DNA from: Bursaphelenchus xylophilus
Taxonomy: Eukaryota; Nematoda; Chromadorea; Rhabditida; Aphelenchoididae
Direction of reading: 5' to 3'
Assembly: GCA_904066235.2 (NCBI GenBank)
Contig: CAJFCV020000006.1
Location: forward strand, 6,324,001-6,388,000
Length of the DNA: 64,000 bases
Positions 33,086-44,813 of this stretch are shown here, one piece after another. The position numbers and the translations under genes were made by a program. The stretch's first letter is position 1. Every line of letters begins with the position of its first letter. The notes beneath the pieces were generated by a model. That model searched no databases and had not been told where the DNA came from. It worked only from the letters and a program-made list of their open reading frames with translations.

Positions 33086-35713
33086 ATGCAGGTAAGTCTG
33101 GTATTAACAATGAAGAAGCTTGGGTCTAAAGATTTAAGATCACTTTTCACGTAAAATTTATTTTACTTGACTCCAACACCTCATGCCGGAGTTTAAAAAT
33201 GATGACGTTTAAAATTTTTGAATCTCTTCTAGGTTGCGACAAAAGAAGATTATGACGACCCAGCTGAAGTGTTGCGAGTGGCCAGATTGGCCGTTAAGGA
33301 GGCCAATAACAGGGCCATGCGTCTTCAAAATGCGACAACGCAACAACTGGTACAACGAGTAAAAGATCTGAAATACTGGTCAAGTGAAATTGATAGGTAA
33401 GATAAAAACAGAAGGAGCGAAAATCTTCAGGGAATTACAAGACTTGAAGGATGACAACGAAGATATCGTTAGATATTTCCGGAAACTTTCTTCTTGCCAA
33501 GTAGTTACTCAAGATGCCGTCAAATGTAATGAAGCTTGCTTCGCTGTGAGACGGAAGCGGATTCACGTAAGTCACGAATTAACGGCTGGCTTTATTTGAA
33601 ATAAAACTTTCAGGTAGACAGCCATGATAGAGTAGATTCTGCCTTAGGAAAAGAAAAAGAAGTTATTCATGATTGTATCAAACAGATGAAGGAATTTAAT
33701 GCAATTGTCGAGAAACAACTCGAGATCAACGACCGTAAGCTGTCATTATGCACTTATTGTTGTGTTCAGAATCAAAGAACCGCCTTCTAAGAGACTACAC
33801 CCTAAAGCAAGAAGCCGTTAACTTGGATCATCGTGCCGCTGCCTTTGGAGCAGATCGTAAGTTAACCGCAGTTCCACGATTGGGAGGAAAAAGACAAGTG
33901 GGGAAACTGAGAAATACTTTTTTCCTGCATATGTATTAGTGTTAAAGGCAACGGAAATACGATGAACCTAACGTCCCTTGGTTGAGTTTGGCAGGTGGTG
34001 TACGTCACACTCCTTTTCGAACAGTCCCCTTCATTTTAAAAATATTAAAACAAGGGTGACATGTCGCGGTGGAATTTTCTTCAGAAATGAACAAATATGT
34101 AATATGTACGGTGTGATTTTGAAGAGATTTTTTAACGTAAATTAATGTATAACATGCCAACCCTTTTCTCACTTTCCAAAATAAGGGGACTGTTCGAAAA
34201 GAAGGAGAGCTGTGGGCTCAAACCACACAATACCGTAACTTCAAGTTCTGATGAGCCTTGGCCACTTTTACATACACAGGATAAAAATGTATTTTTCAGT
34301 TTACCGAATCGTCACTTCCCCCAATTAACGACGTTACTAACAAGGGAAAGGTCTGAATTTCCCCCAGTGTTTGACAAAATGACTAGTACAGGTGGATAGA
34401 GTAGGTCAACTTTGGTAAAAAGAGTCATTTCCCCAGCCGACGAGAAAAATCGACTGAAAGTTCCACAAAAATTTCCTTTTCTCATCACTCGGAAAAAAAG
34501 AGCATCCCGGTGGTTCGGTTGGTCGGGTGGATAAAGCGTCAGCTCGGTTTTCTGTTGGAGGTTGGTTCGATTCCGGGGCAGCGCAAAGGACCGTAATAAA
34601 AGTTTGATTGGACAAGATTAATTCCTACAAACTGCCATGTTTACACATTTTTTTAAACTTTCGGTCGATTTTTCTCGTCGGCTGGGAAAATGGCTCTTTT
34701 TACCAAAGTTGACCTGCTATATCCACCTGTATAGTACTAGTCATTTTCCCAAACGCTGGGGGAACTGCAGACCATTCCTTCGTAAGTTACCAAACTTATT
34801 ATTTTTTTAATTTCCGACAAATTTTTACAAGTTTTTTAGCGCGGTATGTGGGAAAGCGAGCTCAGCCAGGTGAAGTGGACTACAGAGATACAGTCCCTCT
34901 TCAGAGGATGAGTGATTACCAGGAATGGATCGAGAACACAGCTGTCAATTTGAATAATAGCTCAAAGGCCAGAGCTAAATCAAGGAAAATTGTGCAGAAA
35001 TTAATTAATTCGACTCGGGAGTTTGCGCAGGCAATGAGACAAGAGGCCATTAACGTCGAGAACACCCTCAAGGATTCGATTAGGAACTGGACCGAATGGA
35101 GAGATTCCCTCCAGGCTCAGGTAACTCATCCTTTAATTGTTGCGCAACATCATTTCTTTAGTTGAAAGACAAAGATAAAGAAGTAAAAGTAGCAGATGCA
35201 GCCATCAACGAAATCCAATATTCATTACAATTAAACGGATCTCCTCTTCAAGTAAGTCAAATCTAATTCCAGTCAGATTATTCATTTTATGTGGCGTTAA
35301 TGCGTCAAAATCAACGTGGTTTGAGGCCGGGGATCGAGTTGTGTAACGACAAAGCCCAACACGCATTGCAAGCAGAACTGAACAACCTGAAGTCGAGCAT
35401 GTTATCCCTCGAACATCAAATGGGTAAGCAAACCATGACCTTTTTCCTTGCCTCCCAACCAGCTGGTTGTGTCATTTCCTTCCAATTTTGGTTGGAACCC
35501 CGCGTTGATCGTTTTTCGCTTGCAGACAAGGCAAAAGAGAGTCGCCGCAAACTGGATGGGGAGCGTTATCGGCTGGAGAGGAAGCTGGAGATCTGCCAGC
35601 AGAACGTCGCCGTCGACTACGAAGTGTTGCGTCAGATTCGGAGCACTTATCCACAGGAGATTCAGCTAAGTGGCTTCTTGGTGGGGGAGTTGCCTAAGCC
35701 CATTATGAAGTAA
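33086..35713 (+). CDS. Tektin family protein
   Basis: Nine exons sum to about 401 codons, the usual tektin length. The protein is nearly all coiled coil. It contains LRDYTLKQEAVNLDHRAAAF, NWTEWRDSLQAQ and RPGIELCND, a variant of the tektin nonapeptide RPNVELCRD that defines the family. Tektins form filaments attached to doublet microtubules of cilia. Exon 1 encodes only Met-Gln, so the start is provisional. Between exons 7 and 8 the acceptor is irregular. The standard reading needs a 21-base intron (35252-35272); matching family spacing needs a 39-base intron ending TTTTAT at 35290. Both keep the frame. Intron 5 (33857-34839) holds two inverted-repeat elements. Confidence 0.85.
34010..34206. 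repeat. Inverted-repeat element in tektin intron
   Basis: TTTTCGAACAGTCCCCTT on the left pairs with AAGGGGACTGTTCGAAAA on the right, with further matching around AACAAGGGT and ACCCTTTT and around ACATG and CATG. About 50 bases per arm; no coding capacity. Confidence 0.65.
34341..34781. mobile_element. Fold-back element with 120-bp arms in tektin intron
   Basis: The left arm (about 34341-34460) and right arm (about 34661-34781) are reverse complements with few differences. Shared blocks include AAAATGACTAGTAC, CAACTTTGGTAAAAAGAG and GCCGACGAGAAAAATCGAC. The 200-base loop contains a tRNA-like segment with a perfect Pol III B box. Confidence 0.75.
34508..34586 (+). other. tRNA-like (SINE-type) segment in the fold-back loop
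   Basis: GGTTCGATTCC (34564-34574) matches the tRNA B-box consensus exactly. About 35 bases upstream, TTGGTCGGGTGG (34519-34530) resembles an A box. The acceptor stem and T stem do not pair well, so this is not a functional tRNA gene; a tRNA-derived SINE head or decayed tRNA is more likely. Confidence 0.4.
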
Positions 35714-36288
35714 CAACATTAATGTCAACAACCTTTCCTTTAAAATTGGTACATAAAAAGTAATTAATTAGAGGCTCTAGTAAACCTTTATTACCAATAA
35801 TCTTTTAAATTAAAATGTTTTTATAAGAGAATCCGAAGCCACAAGGGAAAGTGGAAGAAGTCAGGCGACGATAAGGATCGGTGACATTATTTAAGGCTTT
35901 AATATGTTCAGTGAAGATCTCCGTGGGGCAAACTAACAACACGATATGCCATTATAGAATCTATTACAAAAGACCGTAACTACCGCACAGTTTTAACAAC
36001 AAAAGTACCGGTTAAAGGGGTCTCCGGTTAATCAGGGAAGAGAAAGAAAGCACATTCAGGAAGTGAAAATAATCACAGAATATTACAGAATGAAGAGGAT
36101 ATGTTGGGATACACAGTAAATGAATAGAGTCGAAATGAGGACTAGCGATTACGAAGAGACTAACGGCTGGCCTAGTCTGTGACTGCATTCAAAGCTCAGA
36201 TTGAGCTAAGTTAAATGCTCCAAACCCAGACCTAGTACGACTAAATATATCACAATGACGGCTACTTTTAAACATCCATTTCTTTTCT
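35714..36288. other. Intergenic DNA between convergent genes
   Basis: The 3' flanks of the tektin (+) and FLYWCH (-) genes. AT-rich, with no ORF of note and no repeat seen. Confidence 0.5.
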
Positions 36289-38255
36289 TTACTCGGCACT
36301 GATCTCGGCGAACTGGCGCTTCCTTTGTTTGCAATTGCTGGTATTCTCGCAACAACAAACTCGTATCACTCTGCATCCACACTTGTCTCCCTTCCCGTTC
36401 TGACATTCCCCATGCTCTGTATGGGTGTCATCTTCTTCATTGGACTCATCGGCCAACTCGTCTTTCTCGCTGACTATGCTTGGACAACGCGTCTTTTCCG
36501 CTCCGTTTGTTTTCAGCGATTTCAAGGGAGTTGGGACAAGATCAAAGTCAGTTTGGGTTTCGATGGAACTGGTTGGGAGCCGAGGTCGAGAGCAGACTGA
36601 CGCTTCCGAAGACGCGTCCGAGGCATTGGAACCGGGGAAGTCCGGGGATTTCCGGGCATTGGCCATTGCTTGTTTGGTAAGCCTGTAAAAGCAGAAGGAA
36701 TAAATCTAAATCTATTGTAATGTGTTGTAAATTACTCCTTTGTTTACGTTGCTATTTCTTCAGAACTATTGACCTTATCGGGATATTTTCGTGACTCCCG
36801 AAAACAACAAAAAAGGAAGTCGATGAGATCGGATTCGCGATTCCTTCGACCCAAGTCGTGACCGATCTTCTTTTGTCCTTTTCTGAATAAGCCCCCAAAC
36901 AAGTCCCGCAATGTTTACAAAAGAGCGAGTAATTGCAGTCAATGAGTTGATCTAATTACGGGCACTTACTTATTCAGAATGTCATTGGCACGAGCGGCCT
37001 TGCTACCCCGAATTGCTCGGTCGATCGCGGTCTTGGACTGCACGGATGCCTGAGGCAGATAAGTGAAATTGGATTGGGTGGATTGAGGAGTGGAGCGGGC
37101 TGATGGGGTATTTACATTTTGAATGTCATGTGAGTTGTGACCTCGTTGCGGGGACCAGTTGAGAAGGCCGCCTGAGGTCGAAAGAGAAATGCCGCTGTCA
37201 TCGAGATCGGTGGAGGATTCGTCTAGCTTGGCGATCTTTGTCAACGGGGAGTTGCGATCGAAACTGTCCAGGATATCTTGATGATTATTACTGTTGTGGG
37301 CGTTGCCCATCAGCTGACTCAAAAAGTCCGAAGTCGAGGAGGAACCCTGCTGAAAAGAAACATTCAATTATTATATTATTTTGTGGTTGCGCAACCAAAG
37401 AGAGGAGAGAAGTCGGAAGTTTTCGCTTACGTCGTTAAGATCCAAATGATCGGCGTCGTTATTGTTCTCTTGTTTTTTGCTGCATTGTTGTGCCAGCATC
37501 AAGAGACTCATCATCGTCCCGTTTCCCGGGAACTTCAGTTCCGTCGGAAGTTTCACCTGAAGATTGTGAATTTAGAAATCATTTAGTCAGCTGACTACGA
37601 AAACAATAGGAAAAGCAGCTTACAGTAGTTGGCACAGAACTGGTATTCTGTGATGTGGGATTCCGACTCTTTGAAGATTCTGAATTTTTGTAGCATCTAA
37701 TTCTAAATCCGCCGTTCTCCGCACTTCTTCTGGCCATAGTCAGGCTTTTCTTGAGGCTATCTCGACTGCCGAATGTGACTCCTTGAGTCATATAATGGGC
37801 CGCTTCATCAATAAGATCGTTCAAGGGAATGTTGGGGAAGTTGATAGCGGCCATGATTAGTTGGCTCTAAAAAAGTTCGGTAAAATACGAAAGGATGTCA
37901 AGGTCAACCAGGGAAAGTTGCGCGCATTTCACTTTCTCAAGAAAATAGAAATAATTTAAATTACCTTAAAGTATTCTAGTTCGGCTACATCGTGTTCGGC
38001 TGGATGGTTGTGTTCTCCTTTGGCGGTGCCCTGACTGTCATTGTCCCATGTTTCCGCACGTCCTTTGCACCAGGACCTTGAAGATGTCAGCTTTTTGGCA
38101 CAAACACATCGCCACGTTTTAACACCTTTGGTGGGTACAATATGGTGAATATTGTACCGGTATCCCTGGAAGATGAGCTTCTGGTTCCCCTTAAAGCTCG
38201 TGACCATCTTGGGTCGGTCCGGGTTGTATGGCTCGAACTTCGTCTCCTGTTGCAT
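36289..38255 (-). CDS. FLYWCH zinc-finger protein, PEB-1-like
   Basis: Five exons give roughly 490 residues, from ATG 38255 to TAA 36289-36291. Residues about 20-85 form a FLYWCH-type zinc finger: KGNQKLIFQGYRYNIHHIVP, then WRCVCAKK, WCKGRAET and the closing HNH. Continuing exons encode EYFKSQLIMAAINFPNIPLN, GSRDSLKKSL and a long Ser/Thr/Asn-rich tail. The tail ends in a Cys-rich patch (CGCRVIRVCCC) and a basic segment. An N-terminal FLYWCH followed by a disordered tail is the layout of C. elegans PEB-1, a pharyngeal transcription factor; I believe this is its orthologue but cannot confirm without alignment. The start lies in the first exon with no in-frame upstream extension. Exon joins are by consensus splice sites. 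Confidence 0.8.
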
Positions 38256-41200
38256 TGTTCACCACAACACCAGAACTGGGATTGTGACATTAGATTACGA
38301 AATGATAGTCCAAAAAATATGTACGAAAACAAGCACCAACACGAACGACATAAATTCACAACTCGAGTAATACGAACCACCCAAAAACAAAGACCCAAAC
38401 AACATCTTTACCGTGAAAACATGGGCGCCAATGGAATGCCTGAAGCACCATTTGGCAGTTTTCTGTCGCTTTCCTGAACAAAACAGGCTGGGAGACGGCG
38501 CCGTCGCCCAATCGGGCCCAACCGATCGACAAAAAGGGGCACATCACTCCCCTTTCTCTATTCCCCCCTCCCCACAGACCCCATCACGTTCCCCACGTTC
38601 TTCTGCTGGTGTCTTTTTTGGCGTCTGTCGCTCACATCACATTCATTTTGCCTTCGCCGCCAGCCGGCCTGCCACGATTTCAATAGCCTGAAGGAGAATA
38701 TTTAACAGAAGAGAGCGGGCAGCCAATTATGGCCTCGGGAAAACGGTAGTGCCGCGGGGAGAAAAGCGGGTTGAGCTGACGGCATCCCTTCCCCGAAAGC
38801 CTCGAATGAATTCACCTGATCGGGCTGAAGGCGGATATTGCCTCGGGGGACCAAACCCCACCTCGCGACATGATGTGCGCTCACCTCTTGCTCCGAGATG
38901 TTCATCATCATCATTGTGTAAGCCGAAAGGAAGAACTCTTCCCAATCGCCGCCACTTGAATGAATCCCTCGCCCCCTCCCTCGATGAATCCCTCTTCGCC
39001 CACCTCGCAGACGGCGGCCATGGCAATTAGTGCATCGCCCGACTTCGAAGGAAGAGATGAGAAAAAAGCAGTCACAGTTACCGCATAATAGGGCTTACCA
39101 TATCCCTCGGAATGTTTTCCTCGAACCCGACCACGAAAACTGGCACGGGTCGAGGAGGGGGGTGGGGACATGTGGGAGTGGCACCTCACACGGCCCCGTG
39201 TCCAAGTGCGCCGATTAATTCCGATTGAAATAAATCCGCCGCGATGTCCCTCAAAGCCATGGCCGAGTGAGTGATCGGCGAAATGTTTATGGTGTTGCGT
39301 GGAAGGGGTGGCCAAATCTACGGCTCCAAAAAATTTGAATATCCGTTTTCAAAATTGGATAAATAGCCGCCTAGGAAAATGAAGGAAAATATTAGTATTT
39401 AAAACTGCGGATATGAAGAAGCGTTGTAACCATTCACCCGATTAAGTAAATCTGGTTTTCTGGCATACAAAGGAAGAGTGCGAACGCATGAAGACGTAAA
39501 AAGCGGCGACGTCTGAGGAATCAAGGAGTACAAAAAAATAAAACACGCGGCATGAAAAACGATGAAACGCCGCCAGAAGCCGCCTCTACCGCGTTCGCGC
39601 ATTGCGTAAAGGACGACGTAAAAAACTTTGTTGCTGCAATGACACAACATCCAAAACCCGAAAGTTAAAAAATAAAAAGGAGGGTAGAGAGGGCACGCAA
39701 CTTCGGAGCCGGTCTGAATCAAGTGAGGTGAGAGAATGAGCAGCCCAAAGTCGCGCCTCGAGAGCCGCGCCATAACGGAATGGCCGGACTGTACGAATGA
39801 GAGATTCCACCTCTGGCCAGCACAATCGCTTTCGTCGCCCCACCCGGCTTTTGTTTGCCATTAAATGACGCACACGAGTTCTAAAGGGCTTTTCTCTCTC
39901 CGCGTCGCCTCTTTGCCCTTAAACACACCGAAACGCCCAGATCAGTCCTGATCGAGTGTGCCCTCTTGGCCTTTGCCCGAGCTGCGAGTGCCAGTTCGGA
40001 AGGGAAAGGGTGGCACCATTGGACGTTTGAATGTGGTGGCCAGAAACGCCCAAGGCAGTCAGATCATGTGGTGGCCTTTTTCCGGACCGTGCCGACCGCA
40101 AACTCCGGGTCTCTACCACGTTCCCTTCTTTCGCTTCACGCCTCAAAGGAATGCGGAGTCGGACTGATCGGGACGGCCGCTTTTGGAATCGGGCTCGGAA
40201 AGAAAGGAGAAAGGCGGCGCCGATTCGCCCGACCGCTTTTGTACAAAAATGCTTGCGGCATTTGTTTTCTGTCGGCGAGAAGGCAACTGGAAGACAGAAG
40301 CGGCCATATTTTGGCCAAAGGCTACCGAACTACAATTTAATCAAAGAAAGTGATGGGGAAAGGAAACGCCAAAGGCACGTCATTAGGAGCCTAAGGCAAC
40401 TGGCGGTGGCGATCGAAATAGCCGAGCGACACGAGTGCAATGCGGGAAAGAGAGGGGACAACAAAAAGAGAAAAGGCCGCGGCCCTTGCCACCCCCCATT
40501 GTCGGGAACTGTACGGCAGGCAAAGCCAGCCAAACACACCCCTTGCATTTCCCCACTTGCGCCGCCAGCAACTCCCCATCTAACAGACCTCTAACAGCCA
40601 ACCGGCTCGATTCGTGCCTCGGGTCTTTGGTCCGTTGCTTTGGCTTAGAAAAAACGCCGGCGGCGGCTTTCAAGAGCATGTTGAAAGGAAGGAGCGCGAG
40701 ATCACGATCACAACCTGCCTGGCCCACCCGGTCTCTCTCATGTTTTCTCGCCAACCTTATTCAAGCCATTCCCTGAGGCAATTTCAGATTTGATTACTCA
40801 GGCACGTTCTCCATTCTCTCCAGCTACGGTAAGAAAAGAAAACAGAAACTGTTTTTGTCACTCTGAATGGCCACAGGTGTGGAAAGGAAAGAAGAAATCG
40901 CCTCCGGGAATTTACGATCTACAAAAAAGAACTGGACAAAAGGCCGAACTTGTTTGAGCAGAGACGGGATGAGTGAAGAAAAGGTGGTGGAGGAGGCCTG
41001 AAGGTGACCGCACGAATCATGGCGATGGGGTGGTGTACAGGAGCGTCCACCTCCCCGATCCCCACCCGTACAAATTCAAGCCGAGACGCGCACTGAGCGT
41101 CCGTCCATCGCGCCGCGGCCAGTCCCAAAAATCGCGACGGAGGAAAAATGGAGAAGAGAATTCTCGGCCAAAGGCAAATAAAAATCGCGACCACCACCAC

Positions 41201-43048
41201 GGCGGGCCACGACTCCGTCCCTCCCCCATTCAAATACAACTCGAGACAACAACGGCCCGGTCAGATCGGCGGCTGATTTTCGCCGCCTTTCCGCCCTCAA
41301 GGCGCGACTCTCGAACCGGTCCCGCTCAAACAGAGCGACACAGAGAGAGCAGCGACGGAATGGAAAGCTGGCACCTGGCAGTTCTGTCCTCCGGGGCCAC
41401 GCCGCCCTCTACAAAAGCCACAAAAACAGGCGAGAGGAAGAAAAAGAAAAGGAATGGAGGGAGCAACCGGTCGCCGCCGAAAAACGATCAGGCCAGAGCC
41501 AGAGGCAACCACAAGAAGACCTGGAAGAGGAATTGGGGGCTCAGGTGAGGTTGCCGAGGGAAAAGATTACATAACGGGAAAGGGTGGGGGCGGCGATATC
41601 AACAGTTGAAAATACGGCCAACGCCAAAACGAATTAAAACAGAAAGCCGATGGGAGATGGCACGACGTATTGTTGCGCAGGCCATTAAACACGGCCCGCG
41701 CGACATTGTCTCCGAAATGAGCGACATCACCGGAAAAAGACACTATTTGAAAAACGGTCCTTGTCCGCCAAATTCTGGCGCACAACGTCACCTCGCCCCT
41801 CAAACCCTGCCTTCCTCTCCCTCGCAACTTTGGCACCGAAAAAGAGGGAGGCCGAGGCCGACGGTCGATCTGAATGACCTTCGGAGACTTCGAATTCGCG
41901 CCTTTCTTTCCCACACCGACGGCACAAAGCGGGAAGGGAAACAGGACGGTGCCGCACTGTGCTCACATAACTCTCATTGATCGATGCGAAACAAAACCAA
42001 CAAACAACACAAAGCCCCGAGGCGATTGCGCAACGCTAAATGACTAGGCGAGCGGAGGAAAAAATCAAGCAGGAACTCATTAGACGCCCACTGATCTGAA
42101 GGAAGCCTCTCTGGCATGAACAATATCGCTGCTTGCGGGCAATTAGACTTATGTCCTGAGGGGATTGCGCTTAAGACAAAGGTTGAATAACGTAGTAATT
42201 TCCTTGCGCATTGGCTATTCATTTGTCGGCAGGAAGAGGACGCCTGTTTTCATCATTGCGATGGAGCAAAACTTGAAAACTTTCTCAATGAAACGCATCC
42301 AGCGAATAAAGCGACTACAGAAAAACTGCCAAAAGGTGGGAAAGCCCGGAGACCGAGTACCGGACAATACTTTTCCGATTATGCCCTTTCAAAAGCCGAG
42401 CGATCACGTTTTTCTTTTTGTTTGCGAATTAGTGGCCATTTTGATGGGGCCACTCTCGCCCCTTCTCGCGCATTCAGATTCGCGCCATAAAAAATCGAAA
42501 AAGAGTTGAAATGTCAATAGACTCCGGCATCTAAGTGGACAAACAACCGTGACCCTATTTAGGATACTTACCCTCAGGCAATGTTTGTCTGATCTTATTC
42601 TTTCAAAAGTCGTGAAAGAAATTTCTGAGAAGTACACGATTAACGGTCATTAATTTTGCTTTGGTTTAATCAAAAATATTATAATCTTCCAAACCAATAA
42701 TTTTCAGATCAATAAGGTAACCAATGCCACATTCCAAAGACAAACGCTAGGACTACATTTATCTCAAAAAAATTAATTTTCAATTAACTCGTGAAACCCT
42801 CCATGCTTGAAACGAGTTATGAAAACTTTGAAAAAAGAGGCTAGTGATGATGATCGATGCCTGTATTCGAAAAATGTCTCTCAAACAGTATTTCTGATAT
42901 CATTGGGCCACTCCTTACTTTTGTGTTTTCGTTAAAGTTTTGTCCAGTTTAAACTAGGAAGAGTGACCTTCTCATCAGCTAGCCTCTTGAACCCCATCTT
43001 GAGAGGACGGGAACCAAATCCCGGTCACTCTGTTATCACTCCAAACAA
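38256..43048. other. 4.8-kb GC-rich region without convincing gene
   Basis: From about 38.5 to 42.0 kb the sequence is clearly richer in G and C than its surroundings, with many GGCC, CGCC and CGGC blocks. Low stop-codon density produces long overlapping ORFs on both strands (for example 40031-40594 and 40973-41548). Their products are basic, low-complexity and unlike known domains, and opposite-strand ORFs overlap them, so I do not call genes. The region lies upstream of the FLYWCH factor and may contain its regulatory DNA and non-coding first exons. Confidence 0.55.
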
Positions 43049-43611
43049 ATGTGGTTCTTGTTTCTGGTGTTGTTTCCGATCATCTCTTCTTCTTCCTATT
43101 ATTTTACCAAACAGCCTCCAAAAAAGGCAATTCCTTTAGTCTCTCAGAGCCAGCCACCTTGTTGTGCTGACATGATTGGTACTTTGGCGTGCCGAAGATT
43201 GAGAAAAAACAATTTTATGTCATTCCAAAGAAGATGCCAAGACGATGCCGATTTTAGTCTCCTTCAATGTTGCTCTACTTGTGGTCAAACACAGGTTGGA
43301 AAACGGCATGAACAGTTCTTCAAAGATGTAAGACAACATTAGACGATTGTAAACTGATTCAGGGAGTTAATTCAAGAGATTGTTTTGATCGTCATGGCCG
43401 TCATTTCTGTGAAGCTTTCATCATGAAAAGAGACATCTGGTCCCCGGCGAATTGGACCTGCTCCCAGCCCGAGAATGCCCATCTCGGATTTCGAGTTTGC
43501 CGCAAGAGTTGTGGGTACTGCAGGAGAGATTTATACGCCGATGATCAACAGCCTGTCCCTAAATCTCCTTTGCCATTGATGTGCGAAAAGCGGATAAATC
43601 GTTGGAAATAA
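43049..43611 (+). CDS. Secreted cysteine-rich ShKT-like protein, copy 1
   Basis: Two exons give about 175 residues. The start MWFLFLVLFPIISSSSYYF is a clear signal peptide. Two cysteine modules follow. The first has paired cysteines CC, RCQDDADFSLLQCCSTC. The second runs from DCFDRHGRHFC to FRVCRKSCGYC, which fits the ShKT six-cysteine pattern ending CxxSCGxC. ShKT domains occur in nematode secreted proteins and in potassium-channel-blocking peptides, but most nematode copies have no known function. The next gene is a paralogue with the same module order. The stop at 43609-43611 overlaps an AATAAA. Confidence 0.85.
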
Positions 43612-43733
43612 AACCTTTAATGTTTTGTGTCCTCAGCAGTTTAAAGTGGTTACAGCGGAATCCAAAAGGCTACTGCGAAAAGCTCTCAAAACAGTCAAAG
43701 TACTTATTGCGGGGGTTTTTATTGAAGAATGAC

Positions 43734-44368
43734 ATGTGCAGAGAGTTGTGGATGTTGTTCCTAATAGCTAATTGTTCGGGCTCAGCCTGGCTTTTGCCTG
43801 GAGCAGGCCAAACCCAGAAAATGCCTTGCTGCAAGGAGAGTATCGGAGTAAATGCTTGCCAGGAACTGAAAGTGCGACGTCCTTACGAATTTCAAACCCG
43901 TTGCAGGACGGACGCCGACTTCGCCTTTCTGCAGTGTTGTAAGACTTGTCGGACAAATGTCCCCGTAAGAGTGCAGGATGATAATTAAGATTAAACCTTT
44001 TTAAGGCCTTGGGACGGGAATTGTTTGCTCATGGGCCAAGTAGTCGGCATTGTTTTGACAGACATAATCATCGTTTCTGCACCCAGTTTGTGAGGAAAGT
44101 AAGTATAATAGTTTGAAGTTTTTGAAAAAGGATTGGGTTTTAGAGTGGAATGTGGGCCGGATCGAATAGTCATCATAGTGGATGCAATGGTGAGAGTTCT
44201 GCTCTTGCGTTTCGAGTTTGTCGACGGTCTTGTGGATTCTGCAGACCCGATTTATATAGGCAAGATTCAGAAGAAGAGCGACGATGTGTAATCATAAAAT
44301 CGGAGAGGCCTGAATCAACTACAACTTTGGAACCAGCTTTCAGAATAATTGTAGAGCCGGACAAATAA
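43734..44368 (+). CDS. Secreted cysteine-rich ShKT-like protein, copy 2
   Basis: Three exons give about 180 residues. A hydrophobic N terminus (MLFLIANCSGSAWLLPG from ATG 43752, or six residues longer from 43734) acts as the likely signal peptide. It repeats the module order of its neighbour: first RCRTDADFAFLQCCKTC, then HCFDRHNHRFC to FRVCRRSCGFC. The tail RPDLYRQDSEEERR resembles the neighbour's RRDLYADDQQ. It begins 122 bases after the stop of copy 1, spacing typical of nematode operons joined by SL2 trans-splicing. Which ATG is used is uncertain. Confidence 0.82.
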
Positions 44369-44403
44369 ATAAAAAGTTTATTAGTAATGTTACAGTTCTC
44401 TCT

Positions 44404-44813
44404 TTAATACTTATTCCAACGCCGCATTCGGTCGAAGATCCCTAATCCTGGTTGATCGTTTAGAAAAAGACGTTGTCCGGAGCTATCCATTGACCTCACC
44501 TTACTGACGGGCAGACGACATTGTACTGGACTAAAGAAACAGTTACGGCCGGAACTGGCCAAAGGCGTCGCCCGGACTGGTCTCTCATTAGGCAGGGAAT
44601 TCTCGTCAGCAGGCTGGGATTTCAATCGGTAATACCTTAAAGTCAGCAAAATTGGTCCAGCCTTTACGGGAAAACACGACAAAAAGGAGTCGTGAAAAGT
44701 AAAAATAAAGCCTACCTCATAACTGGGTTCAATTGTGGCATTGAACGCAGCGCTGGGTTTGCAGAAATGAAATTTAATAAAAGAAGGATGACCAACATCT
44801 GCATCTGAAACAT
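44404..44813 (-). CDS. Neuropeptide precursor, allatostatin-C-like
   Basis: Two exons (44813-44716 and 44635-44404) give 109 residues in exact phase. A signal peptide (MFQMQMLVILLLLNFISA) leads the precursor. Its only two cysteines after the signal form CFFSPVQC, six residues between them. This matches the disulfide ring of arthropod allatostatin C (CYFNPISC). Flanking basic residues (SSGR before, SKVR after) could be monobasic cleavage sites; there is no dibasic site next to the peptide. Function is inferred from the ring alone. The gene is tail-to-tail with the ShKT-like pair, 35 bases between stop codons. Confidence 0.65.

Noticed and set aside
34508..34586. A functional tRNA gene
   Set aside because: The B box is perfect, but the acceptor and T stems do not pair and the A box is weak; kept only as a tRNA-like segment.
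38700..41600. Long ORFs on both strands (for example 40031-40594, 40973-41548, 40383-40754)
   Set aside because: They overlap one another antisense, have basic low-complexity products, and occur only where GC content is high and stops are rare.
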